Positions 34,494-44,810 are shown, numbered from the stretch's first letter. The stretch is DNA of 64,000 nucleotides from Cymodocea nodosa (GCA_036874045.1 CM072340.1:8695001-8759000), one strand, 5' to 3'. The notes: generated from the sequence alone by a model not told the origin. Made by a program: numbers and translations.

Positions 34494-36720
34494 ATGATGA
34501 AGATGACGCTTGAATTCTAGGAAGATGTTGTTGATACATCAGAATTTCTGAAGGAATCAGAAGAGTGGCACACGCGGTAGAAGATTAGAAATACGACAAG
34601 AGAGAAAGAGCTACTGAAGGTAGAATCAGAACTTTTCAAGTTGAGAAGAGATTTAGTGGATATGGATATACGAATACCTCAAATAATGGAAAAACGAATC
34701 AGAATAGCAACAGAAATAGTTGTAAGTAAGGAAAGACAAATAAGGCCAAGTAGTGAAGTTGCCCTAGAATTAATCCAGCGTAAGTCCCAACTCTGGTTCA
34801 AAAGACGAATCTGTAGACAAGCTAAACGGGTGATCTGGGAGCAAGAAAGGAAAGCAAATGAAGAGGCAACTGAAGAACGGGAGGAACCAACTACTGAAAG
34901 ACCTATTCCTGAGGAGCAGCAGTCTGGACCTTCAGTTCCACCATTTAAGCCATTAACACGAGCAGAAATGATGGGGCCTTCGACTGAAGAAGAAATAAGA
35001 GAATTTGCAGAACTGGTTCAAGTTGGAAAAAACCAAGGAGAATCAGAAGATTTGGCAGTGGCTAAAGCACATCTGGTGTTTGATGCACTGTACAAAAAGA
35101 GGGCTGTAAAAAAGTTGAAAGCCCAATATAAAATTAAAGTAAAACAGCATCAAGAAGCTACTACCAGAACTGCTGTTAGAGATGCTGCAAAAGAAGCTGA
35201 AGCTGGTCCTTCGAGACCAGCAATTATTGGAAGAATTAAACAGGAAGAGCCAGTACCTGTGGTTCGAAAGCCTGTAGAGCCTATTTTTGTAGATTTAATT
35301 TTAGAAGATGAAGAGAAAGAACAGGCACAACTAATCAGAAAAAAGAAAGAAAAAGAAAAAGTGCCTGATTATAAAGAAATTAAATCTAAAGTACCAATTT
35401 TTACAAGGCCTGTGGAGCAGATTTTTATTAACCTGCTATCCGAATCTGACGAGCAGGAGGAGCAAAGAAAAGAAAAAAAATCAGGTTGAAATTAGTTTGC
35501 AACCTGTACAAGAAGAAACAGAAATTAGGGCAGAAACTGAATTGCCCGTGACTCCATCCCAATCTGTTACAGAATCAGAAAGAACAGTAACAGAATAGAT
35601 TGGTAGTCAAGAGGAAAAAGAAAGAGTAGAAAATGAAGAGGTTGAAAGAAGCCATTTGGACAAAAATAATTTCACAAATTCCACTGAAGAGCAAGAAACT
35701 CTTTAGTAAATTATGGAAATAATTCAAGATAGAGTGGAGAGTTCTGCTGGCTCACCACCACAGACAGAAGCAAAAGCAAAAATTTAGGAATCTGAAGAAA
35801 ATGTCCAAATGCAGCCTATGCTAGAGGAAGAGCAAGAGCAAACCCCTCTAGAGCAACAAAGTCACCTTCCAGACCCGACTGAAACAACAATTTTGAATGA
35901 AGTACATTTTTGTAGTGAGGAAGCTTATATCAAATACCAAGAAATAAGGGGTTACGATATTATTTACAGTAGATCAGTAAATTGAGATGGAATGCAAGAA
36001 ATCAAAGATCTATTTGAATTCCAAGGTCTACTGCAATTTATATCTCACGATAGAGGGCATGCAGTATATGAGAATTTAGTGCCTTGTTTCTATGCAAATT
36101 TAAGAGAACGAGAAGGAGAATTAATTTCAAACATGGAGGAAGCTAATGTACAGATAACACCAGAGCTTCTCCACAACATATTTGGTTTAAAGAATGAAGG
36201 AACAAAAATTTTGGAGGATACAACTGTAGTTGAATGGACTGAGCAGCAAATTAAGGATTGTTTAGCTATCAATCCTGGTGTACCATTATTAAACAAATTG
36301 AAGCATTTAAATGGTAAAGCACACATGGTAGCTAACATTCTGATTAATAATGTCTATCAACGACAGGGCCATGACATAGAATTAAGTCAATTTGTCAAAT
36401 GGGCCACGTATGCAGTTGTAAATAAGATCCAAATAAATTGGTCTGCAGTTTTTATATCCAAGCTGAAAATAGTAAAGAAGAAATTATTTTATGGAGATTT
36501 GTTTCCACTACTGATGGTGGATAGTATTGATTTCACTAAATGGACATCAAAAAGGATAAGATCTAGAACCATTTCAATGAAAGAATACAAAAATTTTGTA
36601 GCTGCAGAATTAGCTGTACCTTCTAGAGAAATTGCAGGAGCAGTAGAGAGAATAAATCAATTAGAGCAACAATTAGAAAAACTCCAAAAGAAAGTAGATG
36701 AACTTAGGCATAGAGATTAA
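34494..36720 (+). pseudogene. ORF3: acidic/coiled protein fused to a plant transposon-protein (envelope-like) domain (P)
   Basis: From ATG 34494 or 34497 the frame has TAG at 34518 and 34578, then 283 open codons to 35489. That part is K/E-rich and predicted helical by eye, with IKQEEPVPV followed by PIFVDLILEDEE and later IFINLLSESDE. An extra A at about 35475 shifts the frame; stops at 35597, 35709, 35712, 35786 and 35983 follow. The C-terminal 242 codons (35992-36720) are open: VPCFYANLRERE, VQITPELLHNIFGLKNEG, GHDIELSQFVKWATYAV, and a coiled-coil end. It lies where Athila elements keep their envelope-like gene, but I see no clear signal peptide or membrane segment, so envelope function is not supported. 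Confidence 0.7.
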
Positions 36721-37363
36721 ATTGTATTGTTCGTCTACTTGTGTAAAATTGTATGAAATTGTATGATGTACTTGTAATGTAATTGATTCATATTAATGAA
36801 TATAATTTTTCAGATGTAATTTTCAAACTTATTTGAATGTGAAATGAATAGAATTTATTGAATATTATGTAATTTGTGGAACTTTATGAATATGTAACAG
36901 ATTTACAATTTACTGAATGATAGGATAACTGCTTAAAAATTTCTACATGTTATAAGGTAAAATGTAAATTCTGCATAACATAAAATGACCTGCAATTTAA
37001 ATCTTTATATAATGTTCAAATTTAAATGTATTTTAATCAAAATGAGGCATTAATGACATAGATTTAACTTTATTACAGTTAGCAGAATGACAAAAAAAAA
37101 AAAAAAAAAAACAGAATAGAAAACTTACGAGAGTGAAAATTAGAAGTTGCTAAGTGTTAACTCAATGAAGTAATTCCGTTGAATTAACCGTAACTCCACG
37201 AGGTCAGTAATATAATATAAGGTCACTCCGTTGAGTTATCTGTAAATCAATGAAGTTAGTCCGTGGAGTTAGTAACAGTAACCGACTGTGTTCTGTTGAG
37301 TAATCTGTAACTCAACGAGGTTAGTTCGTGGATTAAGTAGAACGGTTATTCTTTTAACCACAA
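36721..37363 (+). repeat. ORF3-gag spacer with palindromic motifs (P)
   Basis: No gene. AT-rich, with an A18 run near 37088. From 37155 to 37340 there are about six GTTGAGTTA/TAACTC(A/C)ACG motifs in opposing orientations. M2 lacks this spacer because of its capsid deletion. Confidence 0.65.
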
Positions 37364-37702
37364 ATGAAACTTCGTCAGTTTAGCGGTTACCAAAATTTGA
37401 AATTAGTAGTGGTACACGTACCCATTAAAACAGGAACCACGATGCACATTGCAAGACACGTTCTTGCAATGAGATTTATTCAATTTATGGATGTGCAGTA
37501 TATATATGAAACAGAATGTTATTTACGAGTTACCAGCACTTTTAAGAGAAAGGAGAAAGTGTTGGAGGAACTGGAAGGAGAAGCAGTTGATTCAACCTTC
37601 ATCCGACAACAAATATTTATAGAATGGAAAGCTTCAGACTGGTATGTAATTAATCTTCTATTATTTATTTATGAGCACATGGACTCGTTCTCTAAGCACT
37701 AA
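37364..37702 (+). CDS. Unrecognised 112-codon frame upstream of capsid gag (P)
   Basis: Open from ATG 37364 to TAA. I recognise no domain; the only visible features are basic and aromatic residues spread through it and a hydrophobic stretch near the end (WYVINLLLFIYEH). It lies between the palindrome cluster and the gag start, so it may be leader sequence or a chance frame rather than a gene. The M2 deletion removed the counterpart, so conservation cannot be checked here. Confidence 0.25.
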   Translation: MKLRQFSGYQNLKLVVVHVPIKTGTTMHIARHVLAMRFIQFMDVQYIYETECYLRVTSTFKRKEKVLEELEGEAVDSTFIRQQIFIEWKASDWYVINLLLFIYEHMDSFSKH

Positions 37703-37826
37703 ACGATTAGTAAGAACACCTATCCAGGAATTTTCATTGCAAAGGGGTACTTAAAAATTTTCTAAACTGAACTTTAACGAAATTCTTTAGGGTGTAGCTA
37801 ACCTTTCTTTAAAAGAGAACGTAGAG

Positions 37827-39014
37827 ATGGCTGCTCCAGTAGAAAAACCATTAGGAGAGATTCTGTATCCTGAATTAATTGATGAACCTTCATGTATTCG
37901 ATTGCCAAACTTTGAGGGAGATAGGTTTGAACTGAAATCTAATTATATTAGTCAATTGCCACATTTTCATGGATTAGAAAGAGAGGATGCCTATTATTTC
38001 CTTAGAGAATTTAACGAAGTTTGTCAAATGATGAGAATGCCGAAAATGAGTATAGATGCTATTAAACTTAGATATATCTCTTTTGCTTTAAAAGATACAG
38101 CTAAGAGATGGTTATATACTCTATCACTTGATTCAATTTCTACATGGACTGAATTTTGCTCTGTTTTTCTGGAAAAATACTATCCAAAGCATCAAACGAT
38201 TAAAAAGAAGAAAGAAATATTAATGTGTAGCTAAAAACAGGGTGAATCATTCTAAAAATATTTTGAAAGATTTAAAAATTTAATGACTCAATGTCCACAT
38301 CATGCAATGAGTAAAGCACAATTAATAGGCATAATTTATGAAGGCATAGATGTTTCAACGAAATCTTTATTAGGATCTACTTGTCAAAATGGATTTTTAA
38401 AATTATGTAGTGAAGAAGCATGGGCATATTTAGAAAATTTTGCAAAAAGAACTACACAGTGGGAAAATTCGGCTGAAGCTATTGCAGATAAAAGATTATT
38501 GCCAAGAGGAATGCATGAAATAGATTCCAATACTATGCTTGAGGTGAAATTAAATGAATTAACAAAGAAAATAGAAGAGTTATCATTAAATCAAAAGCTA
38601 GCAGAAAAGAATACAAACATAAATGACTTAGATATTATTTATGCTAGAAACCAGAGAGATAACTTAGGAAATTCTTATAATCCTAATTGGCGAAATCACC
38701 CGAATTTATCTTGGAAAAACAACAATTTCCAGGGAGGAGAAAATATAAATGAGAAGAACATAAGTTATGAAGTATTAATTAAACAAGGAGCTAGAATAGA
38801 GAAATTAGAAAACATAATCCAACAAGTAAACAATCGTCTAGAATTTATATTTGGAAATGTTGTAAATCAAAATCAGAATAGAAATATACCACTTAGACAA
38901 AAGGAACCAATGGAAGTTAGACCTACTAGAGGATTGCCAATACAAGCTATACCTAATCCTGTCAATAGAACGGTTAATGAAATTGATACCTCTTCTAGGA
39001 GGGCAGCTGAATGA
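37827..39014 (+). pseudogene. Capsid gag, located downstream of integrase (P)
   Basis: ATG 37827 starts MAAPVEKPLGEILYPELIDE, then the retrotransposon-gag capsid domain: YISQLPHFHGLEREDAYYFL, LRYISFALKDTAKRWLYTL and FLEKYYPKHQTIKKK. Two TAA codons (38233 and 38254, probably CAA before) interrupt it near GESF-KYFERF. The frame reopens at 38283 and runs through LPRGMHEIDS, a coiled coil (KLNELTKKIEELSLNQK) and NSYNPNWRNHPNLSWKNNNF to TGA 39012. In ordinary Athila Gag a CCHC knuckle sits just before YNP.WRNHPN; here that spot (DLDIIYARNQRDNLG) has no cysteine, and the knuckle is encoded instead at 29153. TTCTTTAG about 35 bases before the ATG could be a splice acceptor. Confidence 0.88.
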
Positions 39015-39206
39015 AGTAGCATATCTGAAGCAACTATCTGTATGTATATATGTTTTTATTTTTATTTTAAGTTAATAGTATCGTAGAGTTAATTTTTAAC
39101 TCAACGAACTTAGTCCGTTGAGTTATGCCTTAACTCCACGAGGGTGTGCAGTAGTTATGTTAATTTTTGTCTCTACTAAATTTTTTTTATTTTATAGAAT
39201 CGATAA
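39015..39206 (+). repeat. Gag-F-box spacer: palindromes and acceptor-like tract (P)
   Basis: 39080-39142 contains two inverted pairs (GTTAATTTTTAACTC and CGTTGAGTTA ... TAACTCCACG). The sequence then becomes pyrimidine-rich and ends TTTTTTTTATTTTATAG eight bases before the F-box ATG, a good 3' splice-site match. M2 has the same arrangement. Confidence 0.65.
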
Positions 39207-40346
39207 ATGGAATTAATGCAATTACCATTGGATACACAAAGGGAAATACTAAGTAACTTGTCAGCTAAAGATTTGTGCCAGATGTGTTGTGTATCAAAGG
39301 AAATTAAAGACTGTATTGAAGAAAAATATTTTCAGGGACTATAAGCTGTAAAAATGACTAAGATTAGAGATGGATTCATATGGAGGTCATTTAATCGTAG
39401 TTCAAATACCCATGAATATCTGGCTATGGAAGAAACTACTGGAACTCCACCCAATGCATTAGAAGGAAAGAGTCATATTATGGGGATAGATGAAGGATTA
39501 ATCATATACAAGACGAGACCAAGGTATGCAAGTTTATCATTACCTGAGATTTTGATAAGAAATCCTATAACAGGAGAAGAATGTAATATAGGAAGACCTA
39601 ATATATTTAAAGCACCAACTGAAAATTGTGGGTCAGCTTTAATATTTTCTGATAAAAATTCTACAATTCTTGAAAAATTATATTATTGGAGACCTACAGG
39701 AAATTGGGGTGAAGATTTATGCTTAAGTGTGTATAATTTTCTGAACAGATCTTAGAATGAAAACATTATAATATATCTAGGATAGAAATCATTAATTAAC
39801 CAAACACATGTCATACATGATGGTTATATTTATTTAGTCACGAAGATATCAATAGCATATAGATCTGATTTACACATAGTGAGCATAGACAGTTATGATG
39901 ATTATATAGAAATTTTACCTGTCCCGAGTGGAATAGCTAAACCACCATCTGAAAAATTTAATAAAATTCAAATAGGAATGTGGTATAATGAAAAAGATGA
40001 TCCTACTTTATGTCTGATAAGATGGTGGGATGAACTGATGAAATTTCAAATATGGATTATGGAAGACATGAATGAATGGAAGTGGGAAGAGGAGTATATT
40101 GAAATAGATGTAGAAATAGAAACTACTACATTACCCTAGAACCAAAAAGGATCCCTTTTTGCTTTACATATCATTAATGGTAATACACTTGTATTTGGAA
40201 TTTGTAATATATTGCATGTTTACAAATTAAAAAGGACCAAGAACTGCATTAAAACAGAATTAATAGCAAGAAGAACTATGCCTAAAAAGTTTGCTTGGAC
40301 TAATACATTTATTCCATTTGTTTCTACTTTTCAATCATGTTCTTAA
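39207..40346 (+). pseudogene. F-box/FBA gene, decayed copy (P)
   Basis: Collinear with the intact M2 gene from ATG 39207 (MELMQLPLDTQREILSNLSA) to TAA 40344-40346. Stops where M2 has sense codons: TAA for CAA at 39343, TAG for TGG at 39753, TAG for CAG at 39783, TAG for TGG at 40137. The open parts 39354-39755 and 39879-40139 show the FBA region (EILIRNPITGEECNIGRPN, LCLIRWWDELMKFQIWIM). By eye roughly 80 percent of residues match M2, similar to the other genes, so both copies descend from an element that already carried it. Confidence 0.85.
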
Positions 40347-42120
40347 GCTGTGATTTTGTGTGTTTAATGTTGTGTATTCTGCATTTATTTTTTAGAAAAA
40401 AAAGGAATTTTGAAGTTTTTCATGTTCATTTTATAAAAAACAAAAAAAAAAACAAAACAAAACAAAACAAAATATCAATCCAATTTGTTGGTATCTGTTC
40501 TGGGAAACCAAATGGCTTGCTTGTGAGCCACCAAAAGCATAGAAGCCTGGGTTCCACACAAGACACTGATTTATTAATACCTGTTAAATGTTATTTTGTT
40601 TTATATTCTGTGTTTATCTAGGAATGAAAAGTTTTTCAGAATCAAAAATCGGAATATGCAGAAGGAGATACAAATGACAAGGTATGTAACCAATTACTTA
40701 TCCTAAATTTTAAATCAAACAAAACTTTATTCATGTCTGCTACAATTACTGTACTTATTGTCAAATCTTTTACATTGAGGACAATGCAAAATGTAGGTAT
40801 GGGGGGGAGGTAATTAAAGTAACAGTCATGTAAGTTTGTTAATTAAAGGAATTAAAATGGTATTGCAAAGTTTTGAGGAAATTGAAAATTTTTATGAACT
40901 TGCTGTAACTATCTGATAATTGAGACTGTAAAATTTTTATAAACTGCTTGAATGTTATATTTAGAAGGCTATAGAAGATGCTATAGAATTTATTATTTAT
41001 GTAAATCTAGATATAGTATCTTATGATTTTTCTAAATTTCATGAGTTTAACAGTTTCACGATTTTAAAATGAAATCAAAATATTTAATGCTTAATCAGAA
41101 AATTATCTGAAGTCCTGAAGGAGCTGAGATGTGAATTCTAGATTAAATGAAACACATATGATGAAAGATACATTTACTTTGACTGATTGAACTTGTAGAA
41201 TGATTTATATGTAAATCTTATTAAACTACAGATAAAGTATGAACTTATTGTTATAGATTCATATCTTTAGTAAATGATAGAAGCAGGATTATATGAGATT
41301 GGTGTTTTACTACATCTGTATTAATGAAATACGTGCATATACAGTATGTGATTAATGTTTTGTTCTGTGTGTGCATTTATTTTATTTTTTATTTTTTTTT
41401 TAAAAAAAAAAAAAAAAAACTTGAGAGTTTATTGACTTGTTTGATCACGAGCCTTTTGTACTTGAGCAGATAGGTATGTAAGGATTGTTGACTTGAAAAA
41501 GGACTCTGAAAATCTAGCAACCTAAGATCTTGATCAGATCTGGGATTGTTGACTGAAAGCTCGTTACATGGGTACATTAGAAAGCTCTTGCATGATTCAA
41601 GCTTGTCAAATTAACTTTTAAAATACAAAAAAAAAAAAAACATATACTGTTCTGAAAAGATACAAGTGTTTTGTGAAATACAGATATCTTATGAATCGAG
41701 TATATTTTCTGTTATCTAGAATTGCTGAAATATGAATCTGGAATTGACTTGTGAAGTTGTTTAATGGAAATACAATTCTTTATTCTACTTGTCTTAATCA
41801 GATTGAATTGGATTGTACTTTAATTTGTATGTTGTTGAAATTTCTTCTAGAAAAACTTCTTGGAAAATTCAGGATTACAGATGATGAAAAGAAGAACAAA
41901 CGATAATATAATTAACACCTATATGAAGATGATATACTTTGTATGTAATTTACATATATTCTAAATATCTTTGTAGGTTGATTACTGAAACATACAGAAT
42001 ATATGTTTATGCTAAACAGAAGAAAAAAAACAAAAAAACAAAAGTGGGAGAATTAATTCTAACACTTTTTGAAAGACCAATTAATTAAATCTTAGTTTGC
42101 TAAGAGACTAGCAAAATTTA
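40347..42120 (+). other. 3' untranslated region of P with an internal purine tract
   Basis: No supportable gene. It aligns along its length with 9745-11522 of M2. AGGACAATGCAAAATGTAGG and GTATGGGGGGGAGG (about 40779-40812) look like a complete Athila polypurine signal 1.3 kb upstream of the LTR. A-rich runs at 40435-40470 and 41390-41420. Confidence 0.75.
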
Positions 42121-42133
42121 GGTATGGGGGAAG
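42121..42133 (+). other. Polypurine tract of P
   Basis: GGTATGGGGGAAG directly followed by the LTR start TGTTTAAAATG; primes plus-strand synthesis in this class of element. Confidence 0.9.
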
Positions 42134-43979
42134 TGTTTAAAATGAAAAATTGCATATTATTAATGGTTAAATGATGGTTAATTGCATAATATTTAGCTTA
42201 TCATATGAGAATTAAGCCATTATGTTATAATTGCATTGTTATATGCTTTAATTGAAGAATCTACTTAATTTTGGGGAATTAATGTTAATTTAGTATATTT
42301 ATGAACTGTCGGTAAATTGCAGGCTGTGAAATTCTTAAGTATCCGAAAATGCATCTAAGCATCGGATACTTATACCTGTAACTCTCCAGAATGTTATTTT
42401 ATGTTTAAACTATTGCTGACCTGTGTTGAGGGCTGGTAGATTTACTTACGTTATAACTCGTTAAGTTAGTATAACTGCACGCGTTGAGTTACCTGAAAAT
42501 ACACTAAGGCAACGCGTTAGGTTAGCGTTATAAACTTAAGTTGTTATTTTTGCACGTGTTTTATAATTAAATCAATGAAGGAAGTCCGTTGAGTTATCTG
42601 TAACTCCACGGACTATATATTTTCTAATATGCCACTGTAGCGGTTGCAGGAACAGATAGTTGGAAGGAAAAACCACGTATCACGTAGGAATTCAATCGCG
42701 TAGGGAGAAAGAAATCATCGTCGTTGATCTGAAGGAAGGAAATCCAACCGACCATTCAAGTAGAAGCAGTTACCACTGAAGAAATATAAAAGAAAAGAAG
42801 AAAAAAAAAGAAAGGGTGTGATCGATGGACGGCCAGTGTATACAAAGGAGGAGCACCGAGCTTTCTGCAGACAGTATCGGCGATTCTCCGAAGTATCACA
42901 CCAACCATCGTATCACCACCATAATCATCAATCATCGGAGGTCTGTGAGGATACTTGCTTGATGTCGGGTCGATTCCGAGCCAAACACAGTGCCTGACAA
43001 CCACTGTGAGGAGTGATCGCGTCGCGGGAAGGGAAGACATTTTCATCAAGCGCCGACTCATATTTCAAGAGATCGTAAAGCTTTTAGCCTTGGCTTCAGG
43101 TTGATGCCTGTATGCTGAAGAGGAGATCATCTTACAATTCTGGACTCGCGATTCTATAGGGAGAGGAGACAGAATTGTAAGTGGTTCAATTTTCAGTGGT
43201 GTAATCGCGTTGCAAGTAGTGTCGGAAGTATTTACTGTCAAGTGAAATTACTTTACATTTTACCTTTTGCCCATCACATCAAAACAAAAATACCAAAAAC
43301 AATTTATCTTTGTTTTTATGTTGTATTTGAGTGTTGTATTGTTGGTGTTGTATCGTGATTAATGTTATCTGTATCAATTTTATGATTGTTTTATGTTAGT
43401 TTTAATTTTACAGTTTACTGAAATTGGTTCATACAAAACACTTAAAGATTTTAATGGTTACTATTTGAATCATTTGAATGTTAGTATTGCATAATGATAA
43501 ATCCAATGTTAACTAGCATTAAAAAGCTTAATTGATGTTATTTACAATCTGTGGAATCGCCCAATGGTTAGCCGAATTCCTCTGTAATTAGCAGTATTAT
43601 AAAGAAGAGACAGGCTCGTGGAGTTAACTTAAGTCCACGAGGATAGTCCGTTGAGTTATCCATAACTCAACGAACTTAGTCCGTTGAGTTAACTGTAACT
43701 CAATGGAGTGCTTATTGAATATAAATTTGAATTGTTCTCAATCAAACATTTCTTAAGTTCGTCAGCAATTCCTTGTGGGATCGACCTGTACTTGCACACT
43801 GATACAATAGACACTATGCACTTGCAGTTAAAGTACAAATTGGAATTAATATCTAAATTATATTAAAGGTTGTTTGTTTACTTCTAATAGAAAGAATATG
43901 CATAAAGATAAATTAACTAAGTAAAAATAGAAGTAACAAATCCAAGTTTTTCTAATGTAGTGCTGGGAAAACACGAACA
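42134..43979 (+). repeat. 3' LTR of P (1846 bp)
   Basis: Close match to 27224-29028, including the copia-like U3 segment (about 42450-42560), the TATA box (42614-42622) and the palindromes (43615-43710). The main length difference is about 43 bases near 42995-43035, present here and absent from the 5' LTR around 28090. The single G-box of the 5' LTR has changed to CCTGTG. Confidence 0.93.
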
Positions 43980-44715
43980 CATGTGGTGACGGAAGTTTTT
44001 ACTATCAATAGAGATTACTATTACATTTCACCTTTCGCCCATTTTCATGATCATATCAAAACAAAAAATACCAAAAACAACTTATCTGTGTTTATAGTTA
44101 GTATTTGAGTGTTGTATTGTTTATTTTGTATCGTGATTAATGTTATCAATGTCAATGTTGTGAATGTTTCATGTTTGTTTGATTTAGAAAATAGAAAATA
44201 GTTTTACAGTTTACTGGTATTGAATCATTCCTAATACTTAAAGATTTCAATAGTTACTATTTGAAATATCTGAATGTTAGTGTTACTGAATGATAAATCT
44301 GATATTAACTAGCATTAAAGAGCTTAATGAATGTTATTTACAACCTGTGGAACCGCCCAATGGTTGGCCGAAATCCTCTGTAAATAGTAGTATTAAACTG
44401 GATAGATAGCTTTGTTGAGTTAATTCAATTCCACGATGTTAGTTCATTGAGTTAGCTATAACTCAACAAAGTGCTTACTAAATATATAAATTTCATTATT
44501 AAAAATAGAACAGTACACAATTCTTGCTCAATTCTCTATGGGATCGACCTATACTTGCACACAAATACAATATACATTGTGCACTTGTAGTTAAAATACA
44601 AATTGGAATTAATATCTAATTTATGTGAAAGATTTTTTGTTTACTTCTAAAAAGGAATTACTGAAAAGCATCAAGACAAATTAACTAAGTTACAAACAGA
44701 AGTTAACAAATCAAC
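43980..44715 (+). repeat. E3 5' LTR fragment
   Basis: Starts in mid-LTR at CATGTGGTGACGGAAG, the equivalent of about 6591 in H1, directly against the P LTR end. Palindromes at 44405-44470. The U3 half is absent. Confidence 0.83.
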
Positions 44716-44810
44716 CAAGTTTTCTGGTGTCGTTGCCAAGGAACTAAACAAGTTCTCTAGTGTCGCCTAAAAACCCAATCAAGTTTTCTGACGTCGTTGC
44801 CAGGGAATTG
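44716..44810 (+). repeat. Three tandem primer-site-like units (E3)
   Basis: Units of 33, 31 and 31 bases start CAAGTTTTCTGGTGTCG (44716), CAAGTTCTCTAGTGTCG (44749) and CAAGTTTTCTGACGTCG (44780). The first and third retain recognisable tRNA-Asp sites (44725-44742; 44789-44806, TGACGTCGTTGCCAGGGA). The middle one is decayed. Other copies have one. Confidence 0.85.

Larger units (their letters stand above)
27224..43979 (+). mobile_element. Athila-type Ty3/gypsy element P, full length (16.8 kb)
   Basis: Two LTRs (1805 and 1846 bp), primer site, polypurine tract and every module of the family are present: knuckle/tail, protease, RT, RNase H, integrase, ORF3, capsid gag, F-box gene. All protein genes carry disabling mutations. 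The 5-base flanks differ (GTAAA left, CATGT right), so no target duplication survives. The left flank is copia C2, the right flank another Athila LTR interior, so the present arrangement involved recombination with a second copy. Confidence 0.92.

Noticed and set aside
34494..36720. True envelope glycoprotein in ORF3
   Set aside because: No clear signal peptide, transmembrane segment or cleavage site seen; only the position matches the Athila envelope-like gene.
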